From positions 1 to 64,000 of the forward strand of contig NZ_NHMP01000005.1 in NCBI RefSeq assembly GCF_002221595.1: a DNA stretch of 64,000 bases, given 5' to 3'. This document shows positions 1 through 7,744 of this stretch, piece by piece; the stretch's first letter is position 1, and each line of letters begins with the position of its first letter. This stretch comes from Turicimonas muris (lineage in GTDB: Bacteria > Pseudomonadota > Gammaproteobacteria > Burkholderiales > Burkholderiaceae_F). Below the pieces are notes generated by a model. It worked only from the letters and a program-made list of their open reading frames with translations. It was not told where the DNA came from and searched no databases. A program made the translations under genes and the position numbers.

Positions 1-21
1 GGATGGGATGGGCGAAGCCCT

Positions 22-74
22 CGGGAAGGCAGTTCGCTTGTTCCACTACGTTCCACAAGCGAACTGCCTTCCCG
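22..74. repeat. 20-bp perfect inverted repeat (long hairpin)
   Basis: Bases 22-41 and 55-74 are exact reverse complements, separated by 13 nt. Neither side has a T-tract, so it is not a clear intrinsic terminator. It could be a REP-like or attenuator-type element, or the end of a unit lying outside the window. No second copy was noticed in this window. Confidence 0.75.
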
Positions 75-224
75 GGAAAACAAACTACATTATGAAATTG
101 GGACAGACACAAAATTTCGGACACTCCCAGAATAACAGGAGTGCAGGTGTTTAGTGCCCCTGTTATTGAATGCCTTCCAGCTCGAATCTTCTTGACAAAG
201 ATACAAAAAAATCACCTTCCCCCT

Positions 225-248
225 CCTGTTTTTCCGGCAAACGGAGAG
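225..248 (+). repeat. Direct repeat copy 1 (near-identical to 834-857)
   Basis: This 24-base stretch matches 834-857 at 22 of 24 positions, and both copies follow an AAATCA block. The second copy is half of a terminator hairpin. Here the left arm of the stem is lost, so this copy may be a decayed terminator. The two copies flank the AbrB-type gene. The rest of 75-333 holds nothing recognisable. Confidence 0.6.
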
Positions 249-333
249 CGTCTCTCCTTCGCTGCTTTTCTTAGAATGACCATAGTTCTTAACTTGGGTT
301 ATCCTTTTGGATAACCTATTAAGGAAATTAGTC

Positions 334-603
334 ATGCGAACAACAACGACAGTGAGAAAACCCAGAGGATCTGCAATTACGACCCTTCCTCCTTTCATAA
401 GTAATTTTTTGAAAGTAGAAATTGGAGACGAACTTTCCTGGGAAATTAGGACTGGTGAGGTCATCCTTACATCATCAAAGACAAGAAGAAAGAGAACGAA
501 GTTGAATGACTTGTTAGACAAATTTGGAGCAACCCAAAACACACAAAGCCTGGAAGACGAACAATGGCTTAACTCCGCTCCTCAGGGAAGAGAACTAGTG
601 TGA
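334..603 (+). CDS. AbrB/MazE-type antitoxin, orphan
   Basis: An 89-residue protein resembling MazE/PemI-type antitoxins: an N-terminal AbrB-like swapped-hairpin DNA-binding fold (about residues 1-45, with the IGDELSWEI core) and an acidic tail with LEDEQWLN, like the toxin-binding tail of MazE proteins. I chose ATG 334 because AAGGA sits 8 nt upstream; an in-frame TTG at 307 has no such site. Antitoxins of this class normally precede a MazF/PemK toxin. The 220 bases after the stop (604-823) are interrupted by stops in all forward frames and show no convincing toxin. It is therefore either an orphan or the survivor of a decayed pair. Confidence 0.7.
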   Translation: MRTTTTVRKPRGSAITTLPPFISNFLKVEIGDELSWEIRTGEVILTSSKTRRKRTKLNDLLDKFGATQNTQSLEDEQWLNSAPQGRELV

Positions 604-823
604 AAATTTCTGCTGAGGAGATCTTCGTACGCTCCTCCTCTTTGTGAACAAACAAGACTCCTACCGCTACTACCAAAGCCGTAGCTTGTTATCGCAGAAG
701 GTTCCGGTCGATTCCTGCTGACAACGGCCTTACTGCACCGTTCATTTTGCCGGCTAATCGAGTGCATCGTGCACTTAATGCATTTACAGTTCCCAAAACA
801 TCGACATTTTGGAGCCAAAAATC

Positions 824-865
824 AAACTCTCCGCCTGTTTTTCCACCAAACGGAGAGTTTTTCTT
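824..865. terminator. Intrinsic terminator, probably bidirectional
   Basis: A 10-bp perfect stem (824-833 with 851-860) and a 17-nt loop are followed by a T-rich tract on the plus strand. A weaker T-rich stretch lies on the minus side. It lies between the converging antitoxin gene and the ydh-type operon, so it can end both. Its right half is repeat copy 2 (834-857). Confidence 0.75.
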
Positions 866-899
866 TATTTTCCGAACGGTTAAGTTCTGGTTTTCGCCT

Positions 900-1847
900 C
901 TATACCAATGTGTTCATCTGTCCTGCATAGAGAATAAACAAACGCAGGCACATCATGCCGCCGATGGCGCAAAGACCGGCAAAATAGAATGACATCTTGG
1001 ATTCCGGTTTAGATCCGGCCACAATGGAAGCCAGTAATGGCACGCCGAAACCGACACACACCGCACCGACCCAGAATACAACAGCCCAGACGCCTTCAGT
1101 AAAGGCACTGAATGCCAACTTGGCAGATTCGTTGCCGCTCAGAAGAGCAATCGCAATCATGAACAAACAGAAAGCTTCCGTTGCCATGACCGGCCACTCT
1201 GCCTGATGCATTGCGTGCATGTCAGGATCAGTTTCTTTGGCTCCGAAGAACCAAGCCGCCAAAATCTTCGTCGCAGCCATCCCGGCAGAAATACCGGAGG
1301 CAACGAACAAGGCAGGCAGCACGGCTGTATTGATAAGAGGGAAACGAATAAGTGCGGAAATCAGGAAACCTGTATAGGCGCAGATCGCAAGGGCTAAAAC
1401 CATAACAATCGAGTTAATCCAAGTTTTCCACGCTTCCAGCTCTTCGCACACAGGCTTGATCCAACCCAACAGCGGCCAAGTGCTGAATGTATCTGCAAAG
1501 CACATAACAAACAACACGGCAACCAGAGGTATGTAGAAAAGCAGCAGCATGACGCCGATACTCATAACGCTTGTCGGGTTGTAATAGACCAAAATTCTCC
1601 AGAAATACAGAGGATTTGTCAGGTCAAGGACCAAACAAAGCATACCTAAGAGAATGGTAGCCAAACCAATGATGCTGGCTGACTTCAGGATCGGAGTGAC
1701 GTCGCTTTTATGCTTAAAGAAATTAAGCATCAAAGCAACTGCCACAGCTCCCCCGGAAATGCCTGCTAGGAACAGATAAACCGCGATTGGCCAAGGCCAA
1801 GCAATCCCCTCGGATAAACCGGTCGTAAAAGTAATAGTACCGTCCAT
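900..1847 (-). CDS. NrfD/PsrC-family quinone-interacting membrane subunit
   Basis: A 315-residue integral membrane protein with about eight hydrophobic helices, of the NrfD/PsrC family that exchanges electrons between the quinone pool and a periplasmic Fe-S partner. It is the last gene of the ydh-like operon; its ATG abuts the stop of the Tat ferredoxin gene (TAA-ATG) and its SD lies inside that gene. In E. coli the equivalent place in ydhYVWXUT is taken by a b-type cytochrome, YdhU, so this operon swaps the membrane anchor. Together with the upstream four-cluster ferredoxin it forms a typical NrfC-NrfD pair. Confidence 0.85.
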   Translation of the reverse strand: MDGTITFTTGLSEGIAWPWPIAVYLFLAGISGGAVAVALMLNFFKHKSDVTPILKSASIIGLATILLGMLCLVLDLTNPLYFWRILVYYNPTSVMSIGVMLLLFYIPLVAVLFVMCFADTFSTWPLLGWIKPVCEELEAWKTWINSIVMVLALAICAYTGFLISALIRFPLINTAVLPALFVASGISAGMAATKILAAWFFGAKETDPDMHAMHQAEWPVMATEAFCLFMIAIALLSGNESAKLAFSAFTEGVWAVVFWVGAVCVGFGVPLLASIVAGSKPESKMSFYFAGLCAIGGMMCLRLFILYAGQMNTLV

Positions 1848-2639
1848 TTAGATGCTCTCCTTTGTAACGGGGATGTATCTCACGCTTGGATTTGTTCCAA
1901 GATGAGGTTTTACACGGACAGTGTCCTTGACGTTAAGGAGCTTGCTGACATAAGAATTCGGATCGTTGACGTCACCGAATGCCAGAGCGCCGTAACGGCA
2001 TTTAGAAACACAGGCCGGATCTTCACCGTTAGCCAATTTAGTTTGAAGACAAAAGTCACAGTTTTCAGCGACTTTTGTCGTCGGATTAATGAAGCGGACG
2101 TTGTAGGGGCAAGCCGCAATGCAGTATTTGCAACCCACACATCTGTCCGGATCCATCGTAACGATATTCGTGACTTCATCTCTATGTGCAGCCTGTGTCG
2201 GACAGACACGAACGCAAGGTGCATCCAGACACTGCTGGCAAGAAACGCGGACGTAAACTCGTTCACAATCACACGGTTCAATCTTTCCGCAATACGGACA
2301 GGCTGTTCCGGGAACTCTCGTATTTTGTCTTTCAAGAACCATACGATGAACACCCGGAGGCAGTTTATTAACTTCGCTACACGCTTCTACACATTCACCG
2401 CATCCAACGCACTTGTTCTGGTTGAACACCAAAACATAATGAGGATTGGAAGCTGCGTTTTTTTGTGCAGAGCCGGCTGCAGGTTGTCCTTTCGTCTTAT
2501 CAGCCTCAGCAGCTTTTTGAGATTTATCTCCGGACTTCTGAGGTGTTTCTGATTTTGGAGAACAACCGGCAAGCGTGAGAACGAACAGAGAACCGGCGCC
2601 AGCGCCTCTCAAAATTGTTCTTCTGTTTAAAGTACTCAC
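1848..2639 (-). CDS. Tat-exported 4Fe-4S ferredoxin lipoprotein, YdhX/NrfC-like
   Basis: A 263-residue electron-transfer protein. I set the start at GTG 2639 because AAGGAGGT lies 5 nt upstream. This gives a compact Tat signal with RR at 6-7 and a lipobox LAGC (Cys26), so it should be anchored in the membrane on the periplasmic side. Four ferredoxin-type cysteine sets follow (about residues 77-87, 134-146, 167-177, 194-197). The order and the segment around CDFC match E. coli YdhX. An insertion between sets 1 and 2 carries four further cysteines (C114, C117, C123, C125; CPYC...CDC) that could bind zinc or another cluster. It likely passes electrons to the NrfD subunit encoded next. Confidence 0.85.
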   Translation of the reverse strand: MSTLNRRTILRGAGAGSLFVLTLAGCSPKSETPQKSGDKSQKAAEADKTKGQPAAGSAQKNAASNPHYVLVFNQNKCVGCGECVEACSEVNKLPPGVHRMVLERQNTRVPGTACPYCGKIEPCDCERVYVRVSCQQCLDAPCVRVCPTQAAHRDEVTNIVTMDPDRCVGCKYCIAACPYNVRFINPTTKVAENCDFCLQTKLANGEDPACVSKCRYGALAFGDVNDPNSYVSKLLNVKDTVRVKPHLGTNPSVRYIPVTKESI

Positions 2640-2721
2640 AATGTACCTCCTTGGCGGTTTTAACCGCTTAATCTTCATAAGGGAGAGGTTGGTTCGGGAT
2701 ATGTCCCGAACCGTCCCAACC

Positions 2722-3765
2722 TTACTTGGCTACGACTTTGGTGTAACCGCCCTTGTCGATGATTTGCTGTGCCTTGGCAATGTAAGCTTTGGCAGTCTGA
2801 ACGCGGTCAAGCAGGTAATTCTGTGCATGAACGCCCCAAGATCCGTCTTTCTGAATCATTGCTGCAATATCATCAGCCTTGTCCAGCAGCAAACGAGCTT
2901 CGGTCTGATCAGCCGGACTTAAGCGGGTAACTTCAAGAAGTTTTCTGATGCGCGGAATGGCGCCTGCAACTTCTTCGTAACCTTCTTTGATCGGAGTCTG
3001 CCACTTCATCACTTCGCCGTAGACTTCTTTCTGATCTTGGTAAACGAGACCTTGATCTAGTTTAGAAGTGGCTTCGTTGTGGCATCCCTTCCCTTCGAAG
3101 ACGGTGTAGTCGGCAGGAGAATTTCTTGCGCAGCTCCACATCAAATCCACAAAGGCGTTGCCGTCTTCATTCTTAGCAAGAACGTAGGCCTTGACTTTGC
3201 CTTTTGGTGTGTCGACTTCTTCCTGAACCATTGTGGAAGCGGCCGGATCAACATTGATCTTGTATGTATGCAGGCGTTTGAGAGCCTTTGGGCCAGCAGC
3301 CTTTTGATCGGTTGAGTAGTCATCGGCAGAGGCCATATTCGGCATATGGCAAGCGATGCAGTCGATCTTGTCATGAGTATCGGTATGCGCAAAGACTTCG
3401 GCTTGAACGGTATGGCAGTCTTGGCAGCTCTGACGAATTGCCGGCTTAGAAACAACGGCCATCCAAGCAACGCCTTGTTTGCCCTTCGGATCGTGACAAG
3501 AAACACAGCTCACGCCTTTCTGAGAGTGCACTGTCATAAAGTGCTGATCGGCTTTTTCTTGATAAGCCTGCTGAGTCAGCAATGTCTTTTCTTTCTTAGT
3601 CAGCTTAGGCTGCGCATCTTTGGCAATGCCTAAGGACTGCATGAATTCCGGTTTTTCAGGAATATTAATCTGTTCAACTTTGTAGCCGCCTTCCTGGGCA
3701 AATACGGCAGAAACTCCAAACGCTGCCAAACAAGAAAGAGCTATAGTGGTTAATTTCGTAAGCAT
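2722..3765 (-). CDS. Periplasmic multihaem cytochrome c with CX15CH motif
   Basis: A 347-residue protein starting at ATG 3765, which gives a clean Sec signal peptide ending near VFAQ; an earlier in-frame ATG at 3804 would put an unlikely leader in front. Three canonical haem c sites are visible (CVSCH 87-91, CQDCH 114-118, CIACH 136-140). A fourth possible site has exactly 15 residues between the cysteines (C212...C228-H229). CX15CH binding is known for the active-site haem of the sulfite reductase MccA. The C-terminal third is helical, as in NrfA/multihaem relatives. The E. coli ydh operon has no such gene. Its likely role is electron transfer between the Fe-S proteins and the quinone module, or a catalytic haem site. 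Confidence 0.8.
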   Translation of the reverse strand: MLTKLTTIALSCLAAFGVSAVFAQEGGYKVEQINIPEKPEFMQSLGIAKDAQPKLTKKEKTLLTQQAYQEKADQHFMTVHSQKGVSCVSCHDPKGKQGVAWMAVVSKPAIRQSCQDCHTVQAEVFAHTDTHDKIDCIACHMPNMASADDYSTDQKAAGPKALKRLHTYKINVDPAASTMVQEEVDTPKGKVKAYVLAKNEDGNAFVDLMWSCARNSPADYTVFEGKGCHNEATSKLDQGLVYQDQKEVYGEVMKWQTPIKEGYEEVAGAIPRIRKLLEVTRLSPADQTEARLLLDKADDIAAMIQKDGSWGVHAQNYLLDRVQTAKAYIAKAQQIIDKGGYTKVVAK

Positions 3766-3821
3766 GGTATTTTCGCACCTATGTTGCGGAGCCTGAAATC
3801 TCAAAACTCCGGCATTCTTTA

Positions 3822-4616
3822 CTAGAGCATTTCTGCTTCGCCCTGATCCATTTCCTCGGCCAAGAAGTCCGCGTAGGCATCTTCCAAGTAATCGGAAGAA
3901 TAGAGATACAGAGAGCCGGCTGAGGTTTCGGCAACTCGTATATCCTTTGCCTTCGGGTCCTTAGCGACCTTATCCAAAACATCTTGGATGACTTTCGGGT
4001 CGAGGTTGAACGGAGCAAACTCAAAGGAAAAAATTCCAACCGGTCTCGGATACAGCTGCGAGCTTTCACGAACCGTATTCAATATCAGCTGATAAGGATT
4101 GTTCTGAGCAGACATGAGTCTTGCGAAAGAACTGGAAAGAAGCGGCAGGAAATGTACATACCGTTTTCCGTCCCAGCTTTCGAATTCCTCAATATTGTTC
4201 GGACCTTTCAGAGCTTCAGCGTAGACCTCGTCGAAATATTCCGGAGTGACTTCTCTAAGTTCTTCGGGTTCGCCTTCTTGTTTTTCCAGATCTCTTACGC
4301 TCAGCTCTCCGTTAAACAGAGAGTGAAGCATTCTTCTTCTGGAAATCAGTCTGCGGCGTTCCTTTCCTTCCGGACTGTCGTCAGCAGAATTGCGCAGTTC
4401 TTTTTCCTTATAAGGAATAGTGTCAATTTCAGTCTTCGCTTCCTCTTCGGTCAGCATTTTCTGATTCGGAGCCCGTTCGAGAAACTCTGCCCGGAGCTCT
4501 TCAACAGTGACAAGTTGAACCTTGGAACTGTGTTCTGTGACTAAGTCAACAAGAAATACGATGTCAGATTTGAACTGGCTGGTATTTGTTGAGAGTTTGT
4601 TTTCAGGACAATTCAT
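3822..4616 (-). CDS. YdhW-like protein of the AOR-type operon
   Basis: A 264-residue protein without signal peptide, metal motif or membrane helix. Its C-terminal half aligns by eye with E. coli YdhW: a YPRP motif, a KDIRVAET-like strand (E. coli ADIRQVES) and an LYLYS segment (E. coli LYLFS). E. coli YdhW is about 215 residues; this one has a longer, charged N-terminal half. It sits directly after the AOR-type gene, as ydhW follows ydhV. YdhW has no established function. A cofactor-insertion or assembly chaperone for the enzyme is a reasonable guess only. Confidence 0.75.
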   Translation of the reverse strand: MNCPENKLSTNTSQFKSDIVFLVDLVTEHSSKVQLVTVEELRAEFLERAPNQKMLTEEEAKTEIDTIPYKEKELRNSADDSPEGKERRRLISRRRMLHSLFNGELSVRDLEKQEGEPEELREVTPEYFDEVYAEALKGPNNIEEFESWDGKRYVHFLPLLSSSFARLMSAQNNPYQLILNTVRESSQLYPRPVGIFSFEFAPFNLDPKVIQDVLDKVAKDPKAKDIRVAETSAGSLYLYSSDYLEDAYADFLAEEMDQGEAEML

Positions 4617-4625
4617 ACTATTGCT

Positions 4626-6746
4626 CTACTTTCCAGGCATTAAACCTTCTTTTTGCATGACAGGGACAACGAAGTCGAGCTGCATTTCTTTGTAGGCCTT
4701 TTCAGTCGGGGCACCGGTCTTCGGATCCCAGCCAACCATTTCAAAGAAAATATCAAAGCTCTTTTCGATATCGTCTTTATCCATTCTGATCGTGCCTTTC
4801 GTAAATGCAGGACGATTCTTCGGATCTGTGAAAATCCAGTTCGGATAGAAGTCGTGTTTCTTGCGCATATTCAGCTCATTCATCTGACGCATTGTGTAAG
4901 CGCGGTGAAGAGTAAATGCTCTGAAACCGGCGTTGTCTAACTGTTGAGCAGTGTCCTTTCTGCCTGTTAAAGCACGATAGACCTTGCCTTCCATGTCATC
5001 GTCTCCGATGTAGTTGTCAGACTTGTTCGGAGAAACAACCCACGGAGCCATCCAAGAGCAAAGACCCAACATATCGTGAAGTTCTTTTCTGCAGATAACC
5101 CAGCGGAGGCGGCGCATCTTAGCTTCGTTTGTCGGAGTGTAGTCGCCGATCTCATCGACGGCATCTCCGCTACCCCAGAAGCGTTCGGCAATTGTCTTCT
5201 TAACGCCGATTGGCAAGCCGCTTCTTGTGAAGTTAACGGTACCGTGGCTCATCGGGTCGCGGTTGTACAGGCAGTTCAAAACAGTTCCGACCTGTCCGTC
5301 ATCTTCATTAGCATGATGTTTCGGATGGCTCAAAGCCCAGTAGTTCGTAGACTTATCATTTCTCCAATCATCTTCAGGGATGCCGAAGTGATCAAGCATA
5401 TAAGCGGTACTTTCTCCGAGCCACTTGCCCATTTCGCCTTGTCTGTAAGCGATACGGGTGAAGAGATCCATTAAGAAAGAGGCGTCGCAGTCTTCAATCT
5501 TCTGCCATGGAATGGAGTTGTATTCCTTCTCCGGCAGGACCTTCTTCCAACGCCCTTCTACGTACATCTTCTTGAAGTCGCGGTGCAGCTGACCGTAGTT
5601 GCACCAAACACCAAGGTCATCCATCACCTGAATACCTACCATGGAAGCTTGGCGGGCTGCCGGCAAATCGCGTTTAGCGGCAATCTTCGGAAAGATCACG
5701 CGGCCGAAATACAGAGACATGCAGGTCTGTTCGGTCATCTTATTGATGTGATAGCGGGCAGCAGCTTCATCATCTTCAACGATAGCGTAGCAACGGAGCG
5801 GGCAGCCGTAACAGCCGTTATTTCTAACCTTAATCTTCAAACCTTGCGGTTTGCCAAGGAAGAACTGGCTGGCGCACCAACGATAAGAAATGCGGTTAGG
5901 ACTGCGCATATCTTCAGAAAGAATAATAGGCGGATTAGCCTTCTGCCATACATTACCCGGCATACCGTTCCAACGGCTTCCCGGTGCATAGAACTCAAAC
6001 AGCGGATTAGGAGCAGACGGAACCACGTGCTGGTTCAAAGAACCGAACAGTTCGATATTTCTTTCGTTGATCTTCTGCCACTCTTGTTTATCGGCGTGAA
6101 TGTGAATCGGCTGGTCGCCGTTAACTACTACACCTTTGAGCTTCTTAGAACCGAAAATGCTGCCGATACCGCCGCCGGAGTGCTGGCGTGCGCTGATAAG
6201 TACAGACATTGGAACGAGGTTTTCACCGGCCGGTCCGATAACGGCTACAGAGGCCGTCGGCTTCGTCTGATTGGCGAGCATCTGTTGTGCGCGGCGTGTG
6301 CCTTGGCCCCAAATGCCTTTAGCGTCTCTAATTTCAACTTCGTCGTTGTCGATATAGAGATATACAGGTTTGTCAGATTTTCCTTCAATGATAATGAAGT
6401 CATATCCGGCCAACTTCAACTTAGCTGCCAAATCACCGCCGATGTGGGCGCTGGCGATCATCGGAATCGGGTAGATAGTCGGATAGATGGTAGTGATAGA
6501 AGTACGGCTGGAGCAAAGAGCACCTGATCCGGAGAATGGTCCGGGAGCAATAACCAATTTATTAGCTTCGTCTAAAGGCTGTGTCTTCGGAGGAACTTCA
6601 TCCCAAAATACGCGGTAACCGATAGCTGTTCCGCCGATTTCATCTTTGAAACGCGGGAATGTCGGCTCCTTGGTAATCTGGCCGGTTGTTAAATTAACGC
6701 GGAGGCCCTGACCGGTATAGCCATATCTTTTTTGTGTGTTGTCCAT
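4626..6746 (-). CDS. ydhV: Aldehyde ferredoxin oxidoreductase-family enzyme, YdhV-like
   Basis: A 706-residue enzyme of the AOR family (E. coli YdhV is 700). These enzymes hold tungsten or molybdenum on two pyranopterins plus one 4Fe-4S cluster. The cluster ligands are visible as C312-x2-C315-x3-C319 and probably C563 (LGLCSW). The N-terminal domain carries the GIGSIFGSKKLKGV cofactor-binding signature (about 193-206). No Tat or Sec signal is present, although its YdhY-like partner has a canonical Tat signal. An SD (AAAGGA) precedes the ATG. YdhV in E. coli binds a bis-MPT molybdenum cofactor but has no known substrate; here too the substrate cannot be read from sequence. Confidence 0.88.
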   Translation of the reverse strand: MDNTQKRYGYTGQGLRVNLTTGQITKEPTFPRFKDEIGGTAIGYRVFWDEVPPKTQPLDEANKLVIAPGPFSGSGALCSSRTSITTIYPTIYPIPMIASAHIGGDLAAKLKLAGYDFIIIEGKSDKPVYLYIDNDEVEIRDAKGIWGQGTRRAQQMLANQTKPTASVAVIGPAGENLVPMSVLISARQHSGGGIGSIFGSKKLKGVVVNGDQPIHIHADKQEWQKINERNIELFGSLNQHVVPSAPNPLFEFYAPGSRWNGMPGNVWQKANPPIILSEDMRSPNRISYRWCASQFFLGKPQGLKIKVRNNGCYGCPLRCYAIVEDDEAAARYHINKMTEQTCMSLYFGRVIFPKIAAKRDLPAARQASMVGIQVMDDLGVWCNYGQLHRDFKKMYVEGRWKKVLPEKEYNSIPWQKIEDCDASFLMDLFTRIAYRQGEMGKWLGESTAYMLDHFGIPEDDWRNDKSTNYWALSHPKHHANEDDGQVGTVLNCLYNRDPMSHGTVNFTRSGLPIGVKKTIAERFWGSGDAVDEIGDYTPTNEAKMRRLRWVICRKELHDMLGLCSWMAPWVVSPNKSDNYIGDDDMEGKVYRALTGRKDTAQQLDNAGFRAFTLHRAYTMRQMNELNMRKKHDFYPNWIFTDPKNRPAFTKGTIRMDKDDIEKSFDIFFEMVGWDPKTGAPTEKAYKEMQLDFVVPVMQKEGLMPGK

Positions 6747-6765
6747 TTCAGTTCCTTTCAGTTAA

Positions 6766-7470
6766 TTAACCGTGGCAAACAGAACACTGTTTGGTGTTTT
6801 CTTCCGGCAGATAACCGTGAACAGGGCGCTTGCCTGGTTCGCCGGAACGATCTTTCCAAGGCAGATAAACGAGAGCAGCGGCCGGACAGGCTTTCACGCA
6901 CTTCGGATCACCGTCGCATAAGAAGCACTTACTGGCTTTTTCCGCTTCGCGGTCAAAAGTCATCATGTCCCAAGGACAGGCTTTCTGACATAAACCGCAG
7001 CCGATGCACTGGTCTTCGACAACGAATCTTGCACCGGTTTCCGGATTAACTTGAATGGCGCCTTGAGGACAGGCATTGGCGCAAGGAACCGGGTGAGCAC
7101 ACTGGCGGCAGGTATCCTGGACGACAGTGGAGTTGCCCCAAACACCCTGCAGAGGACGGTAACCGGAGTTGCCCGGGCCGTACCAAATATTGCGGCCGAT
7201 CTTAATTCTGGCTAAAACGGGGTCGTTTTTGCCGTCGTTATATTCGGTACAGGCCATTTCACAGCGCTGGCAATCAACACAGAGAGAGGGATCACCAACG
7301 ATTAAACCTTCCGGTGCCTGCAAAATGATGTAAGGACGTGTTCCGGTTTGGGCTCGTACTTGGTTCATCGCAGCCAATGTAGCAGTCACGGATGCGACCT
7401 CGAGGAAACCGCGTCGGGTAATGTCATGGGGTAAATTGACCTTGGACATCAAGTCTTTTAGATCAAACAT
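6766..7470 (-). CDS. ydhY: Tat-exported 4Fe-4S ferredoxin, YdhY-like, with terminal CXXCH
   Basis: A 234-residue electron-transfer protein matching E. coli YdhY in length and cysteine layout: four ferredoxin sets (about C64-74, C121-134, C155-165, C182-195), beginning with CVDCQRCEMAC. The N-terminus has a canonical Tat motif TRRGFLE (RR at 19-20) followed by a hydrophobic stretch ending VRA; E. coli YdhY has only a degenerate form. The protein ends in CSVCH-G (229-233), a textbook haem c attachment site, which would be functional only in the periplasm. The SD AGGAGA sits upstream of ATG 7470. It is probably the direct redox partner of the AOR-type enzyme. Confidence 0.85.
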   Translation of the reverse strand: MFDLKDLMSKVNLPHDITRRGFLEVASVTATLAAMNQVRAQTGTRPYIILQAPEGLIVGDPSLCVDCQRCEMACTEYNDGKNDPVLARIKIGRNIWYGPGNSGYRPLQGVWGNSTVVQDTCRQCAHPVPCANACPQGAIQVNPETGARFVVEDQCIGCGLCQKACPWDMMTFDREAEKASKCFLCDGDPKCVKACPAAALVYLPWKDRSGEPGKRPVHGYLPEENTKQCSVCHG

Positions 7471-7588
7471 AATTATTTTTCTCCTGGTGGAGGGACGAAA
7501 AACCGTAGTAATCCGTCATAGGGAGAGCTTCTAAAACTCGAGCTTGTGCCGCTTTTTAGAAACTTACTGGCTTTAAGAGTGGCAAAGA

Positions 7589-7744
7589 TTATTTGCTTTG
7601 GAGGGACCAGCCGTTGCTGCCGACAGGCTTAATAGTCCATCTTGTGCGTAAGGAAGGGGTAATAAAGGAAAGAACAACAGAACAATCACGCTCGGAGGCG
7701 ATGCATTGAATTTCCGAATTGTGATTGGTTCTTATGGAACTCAT
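7589..7744 (-). CDS. Small ORF (51 aa) leading the ydh-type operon
   Basis: A 51-codon reading frame starting at ATG 7744, with GGAG 7 nt upstream. It begins MSSIRTNHNSEIQC and ends WSLQSK, with two cysteines and three tryptophan/arginine-rich turns. I do not recognise it. It lies 118 bases before the ydhY-like gene on the same strand, directly downstream of a 6-bp hairpin (7756-7773) that abuts its SD. It could be a small accessory protein or a regulatory leader peptide. Only the SD and position support it. Confidence 0.4.
   Translation of the reverse strand: MSSIRTNHNSEIQCIASERDCSVVLSFITPSLRTRWTIKPVGSNGWSLQSK

Noticed and set aside
90-542. 150-codon minus-strand frame across the antitoxin gene
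   Set aside because: It overlaps the AbrB-type gene on the opposite strand, has no SD and shows no family pattern.
604-823. Possible MazF/PemK toxin after the antitoxin
   Set aside because: All three forward frames contain stops and I could not trace the toxin signature in any of them.
1902-2552. 216-codon plus-strand frame
   Set aside because: Antisense shadow of the Tat ferredoxin gene, which has full family support.
5583-6527. 314-codon plus-strand frame
   Set aside because: Antisense shadow of the AOR-type gene.
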